From assembly GCA_002391185.1 (NCBI GenBank), contig DGRY01000172.1, forward strand, positions 1 to 5,665: a DNA stretch of 5,665 nucleotides, written 5' to 3'. Position 1 is the stretch's first letter. Each line of letters opens with the position of its first letter. The DNA is from Prevotella sp. UBA4376 (GTDB taxonomy: Bacteria > Bacteroidota > Bacteroidia > Bacteroidales > Bacteroidaceae). The notes beneath the pieces were generated by a model, which was given only the letters and a program-made list of their open reading frames with translations, ran no database searches and was not told the origin of the DNA. Of the stretch, positions 1 to 5,665 are shown piece after piece. The position numbers and the translations under genes are program-made.

Positions 1-119
1 CCTTCCATGTTTGATTGACCAAAGCATAGGAAGATGTAGAAATTAGGATCTACAGCAGCATTCATCTTTGCAAAAGGCATGCAGAGAAGCGATGCTAAAA
101 GTAATGTTTTCAGTTTCAT
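1..119 (-). CDS. Secreted CE6/SASA-type carbohydrate acetylesterase, N-terminal fragment
   Basis: Only the first 39 codons and two bases are present; the gene continues past base 1. The visible protein starts MKLKTLLLASLLCMPFAKMN, a Sec signal peptide probably cut near Ala21, so the product is exported. No lipobox precedes Cys13, which argues against a lipoprotein. After it comes FYIFLCFGQSNMEG (residues 27-40, the last from a partial codon). GQSNM is block I of the SASA/CE6 esterases (SGNH-like serine hydrolases), and Ser36 is the expected nucleophile. Members are often annotated as sialate O-acetylesterase, but in Bacteroidales glycan loci many act as acetyl-xylan or other polysaccharide acetylesterases, which fits the neighbours better. 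The ATG at 119 is chosen because the upstream in-phase alternative at 133 lies in another frame and stops after five codons. It follows the GH43-CBM6 gene by 62 bases and is probably in the same operon. The family call is firm; the substrate is inferred. Confidence 0.85.
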   Translation of the reverse strand, partial: MKLKTLLLASLLCMPFAKMNAAVDPNFYIFLCFGQSNME

Positions 120-133
120 AATTGTTTAGACAT
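116..133 (-). other. Five-codon leader ORF overlapping the esterase start
   Basis: Reading the minus strand, ATG at 133 opens MSKQL and stops at TGA (118-116). That stop overlaps the esterase start codon (119-117) as ATGA. The arrangement would allow termination-reinitiation coupling. An ORF this short can arise by chance, and nothing in the sequence shows that it is translated. Confidence 0.25.
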
Positions 134-141
134 TAAGTTTT

Positions 142-168
142 CCCCCAACCCTTTCGCAAGGGTGGGGG
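142..168 (-). other. GC-rich intergenic hairpin with GNRA-type loop
   Basis: An inverted repeat lies in the gap between the GH43-CBM6 gene and the esterase gene. In the minus-strand transcript the arms are CCCCCACCCTT and AAGGGTTGGGGG: eleven pairs with one bulged U, closing a GCGA tetraloop of the GNRA type. It begins 13 bases after the upstream stop codon and ends 22 bases before the esterase ATG. The 3' arm is followed by AAAACTTAATG, not a U-tract, so it does not look like an intrinsic terminator for this strand. Read from the plus strand it also lacks a U-tract. A role in protecting or separating the upstream mRNA 3' end, or in lowering expression of the downstream gene, is inference. 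Confidence 0.6.
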
Positions 169-181
169 AGTGGCTTTGTTA

Positions 182-2209
182 TTAGTTGATTAGGTAAATT
201 TTCTTGTTGCCCTTATATGTACAGGTAACAGTTGCGCGATTGTCTGCAATCTTGCCAATTTCGATCTTTACATCGTTGTCATCGGCTGTTACATCAATCT
301 TTGAGTTGTTTTTCAGCGGACCATAAACTTGATAGCGGATTGCATCAGTAAGTCCGTTTGCATTGCTACAGCGAATAGGTGTAGCAGGAATATTAAGTTT
401 TTGTCCATCTACCTTTATTGTCACTACAGGCACCTTTGGAGCCTCACAGGTAGTACCGTTCTTTGAGAAGCCAAGACCAAGCAGATCGAAGAGTCCTTCA
501 GGACGCTGAGGCTGTTGACGAGCCCACTGTGGACGGTTGTCGGCCTTGTTCTCTATCTCTGCACCTTCGGCTACGAGATAAATAGCATGCTTACCTTTAA
601 GACCTTCTACAGCAGGTACTGCAACCTGATAGTTCTGTGCTACACGCTTAGCGCTTGCAGGAACCTCAAGAATGGCAATTTCTTTGCCCTTCCATGGATT
701 GTCGAGCATTACGTGAATCTTGAATGCACCTTTGCCGCCAGGGATGAGGTTGATATTCAGTTTTGTACCATCACCCTTCTTAGTGCCAGCAAAAGCCTTG
801 ATACCCTTAGTGTCTTTATTCAAACCACCAAAACCGAAGTATTTGAATCCGACAATACCCTTGTTGGTAATGCCAGCGAGATCCATGCTGTTATTCCATA
901 CATCATAGTTGTCTTGCATCCAGTCATTACCTGTCATGAAGCAAGCAATACCAGCAGAATAGTAGTTATATGGTGGCAGACCGAAGATTTGGAAACCTTC
1001 ACTGGTTACCTCTGCACCTGTATATTGTGTACCATCACTTGCTTTAGCTGTCCATTCGTTGTTTTTTGAGTATGGGTCGTAAGCTGTAATCTTTACAACA
1101 CCACCATCAGCAACAGACTTCTTGTCCCATGTAATCTTTACAGGGGCAACCATTGCCTGACGTGCATTTCCAAAGCCACGTGGTGGACGATGATAGAAAA
1201 CATACCACTGACCGTTGATTTGCTGCAGAGAACCGTGAGTGTTGTGAGCTGCGTTGGTTGTCATGAGATGACTGCCGTCTTCGTTCTCAACAACGCCACG
1301 TGAGTCAACAAGCACACCACCTGAACGCCAAGGACCTAATGGTGAGTCACCAAAGGCATAACGCAAGGCTGAGTTTGTTGAACCCAAACCATAGTCTGGA
1401 CCAGAGTAACCTGAGAATACCATTACGTATTTGTTACCTACCTGACGGATTGATGATGCCTCAAAGAAATTGAAGTCACCAGGATTCTGTCCCTTGTAGA
1501 GTGCAGGATAGGTTGTTCCTTCTGGATCGCGTACTACACCATAACGTGCACTTGCAGGAATGAAGTAGTCGTGCAGTTGTGTACCAGGACGCATAGAATA
1601 CATAGTATTCTGGTCGAGCTCACATGCTGTTGAGTGCTGGAAACCATAGAATACGTATGCTCTGAAACCCTTGTCGTAATCAGGATCTTTCTTGTCGGTG
1701 ATGTTCTCAATGAATACTGATGGGTCGAAGTCGATGAGTGAACCAGGTAGGCACTGACGACCATCCTTGGTGAGGTTCACAGGTGTGAAAGGTCCATTAG
1801 GACGGTCACCCTTACATACCATTGGCACACGTCTCCAGCCACGACTGTGAGGATAGAGCCAGTAGGTCTTCTTGCCTGTTTTTCTATCTGTTGTCTCCAC
1901 CAAGTCTGGAGCAAACATTGTGTCCCACTGACCATCTACATACCATGAGAAGATAGGACCTTCGTCTTTCCACTGTGAAAGATCTTCTACTGGTGCCGAC
2001 CACATACGGATATCGTTACCGCAGTAGCCGCTATATGTGATGTCGTGTGAACCAATTATGTATGCGCGGTATTTTCCTGGATGATCAGGATCTTCGAATA
2101 CACGTGGCTCACCATCTGGTAAATGTTCCCATAATGGGAGATAAGGATTCTGTGCACTAACAGAAAGAGTGCCCAACAGGGCAAGTGCAGATAATAACAG
2201 TTTTTTCAT
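182..2209 (-). CDS. Secreted GH43 glycosidase with CBM6-like domain and unassigned C-terminal module
   Basis: A 675-residue exported enzyme, probably an alpha-L-arabinofuranosidase or beta-xylosidase acting on arabinoxylan or arabinan pieces in the periplasm. The signal peptide MKKLLLSALALLGTLSVSA is likely cut before Gln20; there is no lipobox. The GH43 five-bladed propeller spans about residues 22-375. Family marks are MFAPDLVE (98-105), the DPS of DFDPSVF (Asp162, expected pKa modulator), FFEASS (Glu250, expected general acid), NTHGS (His325) and WYVFYHRPP. The N-terminal blade reads GEPRVF, placing Glu34 where most GH43 enzymes have the Asp base; Asp32 is close by. Residues about 376-550 resemble a CBM6 beta-sandwich (GFKYFGFGG, GGKGAFKIHVMLDNPWKGK, KGKHAIYLV). 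A Q/P/R-rich linker (about 559-571) leads to a roughly 100-residue C-terminal module I do not recognise, ending at the TAA. The ATG at 2209 fits the signal peptide. It follows the GH97 gene by 22 bases. Family confident, exact activity open. Confidence 0.9.
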   Translation of the reverse strand: MKKLLLSALALLGTLSVSAQNPYLPLWEHLPDGEPRVFEDPDHPGKYRAYIIGSHDITYSGYCGNDIRMWSAPVEDLSQWKDEGPIFSWYVDGQWDTMFAPDLVETTDRKTGKKTYWLYPHSRGWRRVPMVCKGDRPNGPFTPVNLTKDGRQCLPGSLIDFDPSVFIENITDKKDPDYDKGFRAYVFYGFQHSTACELDQNTMYSMRPGTQLHDYFIPASARYGVVRDPEGTTYPALYKGQNPGDFNFFEASSIRQVGNKYVMVFSGYSGPDYGLGSTNSALRYAFGDSPLGPWRSGGVLVDSRGVVENEDGSHLMTTNAAHNTHGSLQQINGQWYVFYHRPPRGFGNARQAMVAPVKITWDKKSVADGGVVKITAYDPYSKNNEWTAKASDGTQYTGAEVTSEGFQIFGLPPYNYYSAGIACFMTGNDWMQDNYDVWNNSMDLAGITNKGIVGFKYFGFGGLNKDTKGIKAFAGTKKGDGTKLNINLIPGGKGAFKIHVMLDNPWKGKEIAILEVPASAKRVAQNYQVAVPAVEGLKGKHAIYLVAEGAEIENKADNRPQWARQQPQRPEGLFDLLGLGFSKNGTTCEAPKVPVVTIKVDGQKLNIPATPIRCSNANGLTDAIRYQVYGPLKNNSKIDVTADDNDVKIEIGKIADNRATVTCTYKGNKKIYLIN
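185..532 (-). other. Unassigned C-terminal module of the GH43-CBM6 protein
   Basis: Residues about 560-675 follow the CBM6-like domain after the linker RPQWARQQPQRP. The segment contains VPVVTIKVDGQKLNIPATP and later VKIEIGKIADNRATVTCTYK, an alternation of short hydrophobic strands and turns that suggests a beta-sandwich or Ig-like fold. It has three cysteines (588, 614, 663). I do not recognise a named family. A carbohydrate-binding or spacer role is plausible only from its position. Confidence 0.45.
560..1087 (-). other. CBM6-like beta-sandwich domain within the GH43 protein
   Basis: Residues about 375-550 of the GH43 protein. Glycine-rich strands such as GIVGFKYFGFGG and GGKGAFKIHVMLDNPWKGK, followed by IAILEVPAS and the closing GLKGKHAIYLVAEG, match the usual layout of CBM6 modules attached to GH43 enzymes: a core strand, a LDNPWKGK-type turn, then a final strand ending in KHxIYLV. 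These modules commonly bind xylan or arabinan chains. The boundaries are estimates. Confidence 0.7.
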
Positions 2210-2231
2210 TAATAATATATTGGTTTTATGA

Positions 2232-4067
2232 TTATAATTTTATTACTAACACGAAACCGCCACGAGGTTGCAAGTTGACTGCTTCTGGCAGCTTTTTCAA
2301 AGTTTGGATATTCCATTTCTCCTTTTCAATTGCCGTTCCGTCATAGAAAGCCTGTATCTTTGCTGAGGCTGGAAGTTTTAGTTTGCTTAGTGAGAGAGGT
2401 ATTGTGCGGGTTCTGTCAGAACCATTGATGCCTGCTACATACCATGTATTGCTACTTCTGCGAGCAAGTACCACGCTCTCGCCTGGATAACCGCAGATGA
2501 ATAGTGTTTCGTCCCATACAGTAGGTAGGTTGCTGAAGAAATCCTGCACGCTTTGTGGTTGTGCATAGTAGCTTTCTGGTTTATCGGCAAGGTGCTGCAA
2601 TGCACTTTCATATAGTACAGTAAGTGCCAGCTCATGAGCATTTGTTGTTATGTGTGGATGCTGTGAGTCGCTGAAAGCACATGGAGTATAGTCCATAGGG
2701 CCAATCACATTGCGTGTGAATGGCAGTGTGGCATTGTGACATGCTGCCTTGGTGGTGAATGTCGGAACATTGTTATACCATTCTGCACCATATACACCTT
2801 CGGTTGACATCAGGTTAGGGTATGTGCGCTGCCAGCCACGTGGTATAGTTGCTCCGTGGAAGTTCACCAACAGATGGTGCCGTGCTGCACTTTCAAGCAG
2901 GTCAATGCAGTATTCCATGTTCTTGAGATTGTCGCCTGAGAAAAAGTCAATCTTCACTCCTGCTACTCCAATCTTCTCGCACCATGCAAACTCTTTTTCT
3001 CTGTCCTCGGCTTTGTTTAATCGATATTTAGGCGTTGGAGCTCCATCAACCCATCCTATGCTTGAATTATACCATATAATAGGTTTCACTCCCTTATTAT
3101 TAGCATATTTCACAGCATCTTCAATGCTCTTACCATTCTTCATGGTATCCCATTCGGCATCAATGAGTACGTAAGGCAACTTTAATTTTGCTGCCATATC
3201 AACATATTTCTTGATGATGCTGTAGTCGTTAGAACCATGATTATATGCCCAGTATATCCATGAAACAACACCTGGTTTTATCCAACTTGTATCTTTAATT
3301 TTATTGCTTTCTGCAACATCGGTTATGAGTGTTGACTCGACGATGTCTTTTAGTTGTCCCACAATGACCACGCGCCATGGTGTGTGCCAAGAACCGTTTA
3401 CTACGGAGTTGTTTTCATCTGCAACAACACGGAAAACATCCTTGTCGTTATACAAGCATGAAGCACTCTGCGTTTTTTCGATGTTGGCTTCTGAAATAAG
3501 AGCAAATACACCATCTTGTGGTTCTAACAATGAAGGATAGCCCCAACGGTTGTTCCAACCATCAGTCGATTTTGATATACTACCAAAAGTAGCTATTGGC
3601 TCTGTCTTATAGCTTGTTGTTAGTGGAAAGAAACCTTCGTACGAATCACACCATTGTTGCATCCAGCGTTTGGTGTTTTCTGGAATAATATATGCAGTGT
3701 GTTCAGTGGGAATTTTTGATTTTTCTTTCAAATCATATTCATAGCGGAAGGCTACTCCATCGTTGTAAAGACGAAGAACAAGATTTTCCAAGCGGTATTC
3801 ATTTGCTTCATTTTTACAGTGAAGTCGTTTGCCGGAAAGCATCTGATAGTCGGCAGTTATCTTGCTTACCAAACTGAAATCTGTGTCTTTGCTTCCTGTT
3901 ACATCAACCAGAATGTCGATGACATGTTTGTTGTTGTAGTTTAACTTCAGAGTCTTGCCCTCCAGTGATGCAGATATTTTTCCGTTAGGAGAATAAATAT
4001 TAGCTGCATTAGCGCTGAAAAGTAGACATTGTGCAATAAATGCTACAAGGAAAATCGTTCTTCTCAT
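2232..4067 (-). CDS. Secreted GH97 glycosidase of the retaining type (alpha-galactosidase or beta-L-arabinopyranosidase)
   Basis: A 611-residue exported exo-glycosidase, somewhat shorter than many GH97 proteins. The signal peptide MRRTIFLVAFIAQCLLFSANA is probably cut near residue 21. Domain order fits GH97: an N-terminal beta-sandwich (about 22-255), the (beta/alpha)8 barrel (about 256-510, from PGVVSWIYWAYNHGSNDY) and a C-terminal beta domain (about 515-611, ending RGGFVLVIKL). In the barrel, GVKIDFFSGDN puts an aspartate at 374, the nucleophile position of retaining GH97 enzymes. STEGVYGAEW puts Glu423 at the acid/base position, and TRNVIGPMDYTP is a family hallmark. The inverting SusB-type alpha-glucosidases use glutamates instead, so a starch role is unlikely. 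Known retaining members cleave alpha-galactosides or beta-L-arabinopyranosides; the sequence does not separate these. Flanking GH43 genes favour a plant side-chain cap as substrate. It lies 31 bases after the GH43-ricin gene and 22 before the GH43-CBM6 gene. Family and mechanism confident, substrate not. Confidence 0.92.
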   Translation of the reverse strand: MRRTIFLVAFIAQCLLFSANAANIYSPNGKISASLEGKTLKLNYNNKHVIDILVDVTGSKDTDFSLVSKITADYQMLSGKRLHCKNEANEYRLENLVLRLYNDGVAFRYEYDLKEKSKIPTEHTAYIIPENTKRWMQQWCDSYEGFFPLTTSYKTEPIATFGSISKSTDGWNNRWGYPSLLEPQDGVFALISEANIEKTQSASCLYNDKDVFRVVADENNSVVNGSWHTPWRVVIVGQLKDIVESTLITDVAESNKIKDTSWIKPGVVSWIYWAYNHGSNDYSIIKKYVDMAAKLKLPYVLIDAEWDTMKNGKSIEDAVKYANNKGVKPIIWYNSSIGWVDGAPTPKYRLNKAEDREKEFAWCEKIGVAGVKIDFFSGDNLKNMEYCIDLLESAARHHLLVNFHGATIPRGWQRTYPNLMSTEGVYGAEWYNNVPTFTTKAACHNATLPFTRNVIGPMDYTPCAFSDSQHPHITTNAHELALTVLYESALQHLADKPESYYAQPQSVQDFFSNLPTVWDETLFICGYPGESVVLARRSSNTWYVAGINGSDRTRTIPLSLSKLKLPASAKIQAFYDGTAIEKEKWNIQTLKKLPEAVNLQPRGGFVLVIKL

Positions 4068-4098
4068 CTTTTGTTTTATCTCTTTTTAAAAAACTCTT

Positions 4099-5547
4099 TT
4101 ACTGCTGGCGCAGGTTCCATTTTGAATTGTCGCTGTTGAAATCGTATGTAGCCAAGGTAGGAGTGCTATCACCGGCTGAGTATAAACAAATCTTTGTGTT
4201 TATAGCCTTTTCGCCTGGAATCATCTTTGGCATGATACGATAGGTGCCGTCAATAAGTTGTTCTATACGCCATAGCTGAGCATCGTCACCAGTATATTCT
4301 GCTACAGTCGTTAGTTCTTTGTTTGCTGTTGCTGCCAGTGCACGGTTTGTACCCTCGATGGTAATTTTATAGTATGGCTGACCTAAATAGCCACCTTTGT
4401 TAGGCTCTGCTGTTATTGTCCATCGCTGGTTAGGATGGAACATGTAGTCATTACATCTCACGGCAATTTCACCCTTAGGCCATGTGTCAATAACATCCTT
4501 TAATTGCTGATTGGCTATAGGCTTTACTGTAGAGGTGTCCGGATTCCCCCAGAAATGACGCTCCTGTGGTATTCTTACAAAGTCGGTAGCCAGTTCTAAA
4601 GCATAGCCTCTACGTTCAGATTCGATTTCGAATGTTCCTCCGTGGAAACGGTTACCTGCCTTTGGCCATCCGTTCTGCCAAAGGAGTGGCCGAATGCCGA
4701 GTACGCTTCTGCCACCTTGATCGAAGTCTGCTTCATAGTGACACGACATTACTTCAACTCCTTCGTCGATAATCTCTCTTCCGAAATGTCCTGGACCAAC
4801 AACTCTGTCGCCACCAGCAATAACCATCTTACCACCACCGGCAATCATATCGCGCCCGACATTGTCAATGAATGGACCATTAATGCTTCTTGAACGACAA
4901 ACAACGATGTTGTATGTGGAGTTAACACCATCACAACATGTACCGTGAGTGCCCAAGAGGTAATACCAGCCGTCATGATATATCATATCTGTTGCCTCGC
5001 AGTCGATAGCAATGTCTTTTTCTACATTGCCCTCAACACGCTTGCCGGTCTTAGGGTCAATCTCTATCTGACGAATATTTCCCCAGTAAGTGCCGTATGT
5101 TACCCACAGACGACCGGTTTTTGGATCAAGCAGTAGACTTGGATCGATGGCATCGCAGTCTTCTAATCCATCTGAGTTTGCCACTTCTATAGGATCAGAA
5201 TATTTAAAGTTGGGGGAGTTTGGGTCAAGGGTTTTGTTCCACATAGTGAGTATTCTACCATTATGTCCACCCATAAGACCACCGCCTGTAGCTCCATATA
5301 TAACTAAGTATCTGTCGCCAATCTTCATCGCATCTGGTGCAGCACCACGACCTGGTCTAACAGCGCCGCTATACCAATGGTATCCGTCTTCTGAAATAAG
5401 GCCACCTTCGCCTGTTCCGAAGGTGTAGTATTTTCCGTCACATTCAACAATAGTCGATGGATCGTGAATATATGGTTCACCTGTTTGTGCCCAAACATCC
5501 ATAGGGAGTGCCATGGACAGCAGGAATAAAAGATTCTTGTATTTCAT
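4099..5547 (-). CDS. Secreted GH43 arabinanase-like enzyme with C-terminal ricin-type beta-trefoil
   Basis: A 482-residue exported enzyme predicted to act on alpha-L-arabinosyl linkages. The signal peptide MKYKNLLFLLSMALPMDVWA is likely cut before Gln21. The GH43 propeller covers about residues 24-325 with all three catalytic positions: Asp29 in HDPS (base), Asp135 in CDAIDPSLL (pKa modulator) and Glu184 in CEATD (general acid). Several features recall endo-1,5-alpha-arabinanases: AAPDAM (69-74), CCDGVNSTYNI with adjacent Cys204-Cys205, GPGHFG with His254 (expected near a metal) and RPLLWQNGWP. Residues about 330-482 form a ricin-type trefoil with tryptophans spaced evenly at 376, 426 and 477; the first two sit in QxW motifs and the third reads SKW. 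The lectin domain probably holds the enzyme on its glycan. The ATG at 5547 fits the signal peptide. Gaps of 31 bases lie on both sides. Whether it acts endo or exo cannot be told from the sequence. Confidence 0.9.
   Translation of the reverse strand: MKYKNLLFLLSMALPMDVWAQTGEPYIHDPSTIVECDGKYYTFGTGEGGLISEDGYHWYSGAVRPGRGAAPDAMKIGDRYLVIYGATGGGLMGGHNGRILTMWNKTLDPNSPNFKYSDPIEVANSDGLEDCDAIDPSLLLDPKTGRLWVTYGTYWGNIRQIEIDPKTGKRVEGNVEKDIAIDCEATDMIYHDGWYYLLGTHGTCCDGVNSTYNIVVCRSRSINGPFIDNVGRDMIAGGGKMVIAGGDRVVGPGHFGREIIDEGVEVMSCHYEADFDQGGRSVLGIRPLLWQNGWPKAGNRFHGGTFEIESERRGYALELATDFVRIPQERHFWGNPDTSTVKPIANQQLKDVIDTWPKGEIAVRCNDYMFHPNQRWTITAEPNKGGYLGQPYYKITIEGTNRALAATANKELTTVAEYTGDDAQLWRIEQLIDGTYRIMPKMIPGEKAINTKICLYSAGDSTPTLATYDFNSDNSKWNLRQQ
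4102..4575 (-). other. Ricin-type beta-trefoil (CBM13-like) lectin domain
   Basis: The last roughly 155 residues of the GH43 arabinanase-like protein. Three repeats end in HPNQRWTI, DAQLWRI and DNSKWNL, with tryptophans 50 and 51 residues apart, as expected for the three lobes of a beta-trefoil. Phrases such as YYKITIEGTNRALAA and DGTYRIMPK are typical of the repeat interior. The third repeat has SKW in place of QxW, so that lobe may have lost its canonical core or sugar site. The start of the first repeat is an estimate. Confidence 0.75.
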
Positions 5548-5578
5548 TTTTTGTATTGTCTGATAATTGATTATTAGA

Positions 5579-5665
5579 TTACTTTGTCTTGATTAAATAG
5601 CCTGTAACAGGATTCCCCTTCTCGTCGATGAAACGGGCACACATATCGCTCATGCCTGGGCCATT
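5579..5665 (-). CDS. C-terminal fragment of an unrecognised protein
   Basis: The reading frame enters from the right edge and gives 28 residues before TAA at 5581-5579: NGPGMSDMCARFIDEKGNP followed by VTGYLIKTK. The charged, glycine-containing turn DEKGNPVTGY between hydrophobic strands suggests the end of a beta-rich domain. I cannot assign a family from so little. It is on the same strand and 31 bases upstream of the GH43-ricin gene, so it is probably a preceding gene of the same operon and may be another exported glycan-processing enzyme; that function is inferred from position only. The frame is open for all 87 bases and ends in a sensible place, which supports it being real. Confidence 0.65.
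   Translation of the reverse strand, partial: NGPGMSDMCARFIDEKGNPVTGYLIKTK

Noticed and set aside
142..168. Rho-independent terminator between the GH43-CBM6 gene and the esterase
   Set aside because: The stem is strong, but neither strand has a run of U after the 3' arm, so I list it as a hairpin of unknown role.
515..1069. A 184-codon plus-strand open frame inside the GH43-CBM6 gene
   Set aside because: It lies wholly opposite a well-supported gene with clear domains; the translation shows no recognisable motif and is rich in Cys, Thr and Ile as expected of an antisense shadow.
2749..3174. A 141-codon plus-strand open frame opposite the GH97 barrel
   Set aside because: It is antisense to the most conserved part of GH97, with no motif or signal peptide, and is best explained as a shadow frame.
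4068..4098. Possible internal promoter; the gap has the same length (31 bases) as the one at 5548-5578
   Set aside because: No TAnnTTTG-like -7 element is seen in either gap on the minus strand, and the two gaps share no alignable sequence beyond A/T richness; the equal length is probably coincidence.
5090..5428. A 112-codon plus-strand open frame opposite the GH43-ricin gene
   Set aside because: Its proline- and serine-rich translation is the complement of the Gly-rich GH43 blade; there is no independent support.
4099..5547. The two GH43 genes as a recent tandem duplication
   Set aside because: Their catalytic blades differ (HDPS and CEATD against GEPRVF and FFEASS) and the accessory domains are unrelated, so they belong to different GH43 groups.
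5559..5578. A/T-rich inverted repeat tctgataat / attattaga in the gap before the GH43-ricin gene
   Set aside because: It is imperfect, leaves only two bases for a loop if fully paired and is weak; such pairings are common by chance in A/T-rich gaps.

Overview
The window looks like part of a polysaccharide-degradation operon from a Bacteroidales bacterium, most likely Prevotella-like or Bacteroides-like. This rests on the gene families (GH97 beside multidomain GH43 enzymes and a GQSNM-type esterase), Sec signal peptides of the form MKKLLL...A|Q, A/T-rich leaders without clear Shine-Dalgarno sites, and short A/T-rich gaps. No 16S, SusC/SusD pair or regulator is present, so neither the genus nor the parent locus can be fixed.

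All genes lie on the minus strand, so the transcript reads from high to low coordinates. In that order: (1) 5665-5579, the last 28 codons of an unrecognised protein; (2) 5547-4099, a secreted GH43 enzyme of endo-arabinanase-like type with a C-terminal ricin-type beta-trefoil; (3) 4067-2232, a secreted GH97 enzyme with the residues of the retaining branch (alpha-galactosidase or beta-L-arabinopyranosidase type); (4) 2209-182, a secreted GH43 enzyme followed by a CBM6-like beta-sandwich and an unassigned C-terminal module; (5) 119-1, the signal peptide and first catalytic block of a CE6/SASA-type carbohydrate acetylesterase that runs off the window. The gaps are 31, 31, 22 and 62 bases. No stretch over 300 bases lacks a gene. 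None of the gaps shows a Bacteroides-type promoter (TAnnTTTG), so one transcript is likely.

Together the genes suggest stepwise trimming of a decorated plant polysaccharide in the periplasm. GH43 enzymes would release arabinose or xylose, GH97 would remove a terminal alpha-galactose or beta-L-arabinopyranose cap, and the esterase would remove acetyl groups. Acetylated arabinoxylan or pectic arabinan/arabinogalactan side chains are the best candidates; the sequence does not decide between them.

The less ordinary details are a strong GC-rich hairpin with a GNRA-type loop but no U-tract between genes 4 and 5, a five-codon leader ORF overlapping the esterase start, a Glu where GH43 enzymes usually have the Asp base in gene 4, and an unassigned C-terminal module in the same protein. 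I see no sign of a wholly new system, mobile element, CRISPR array or RNA gene.
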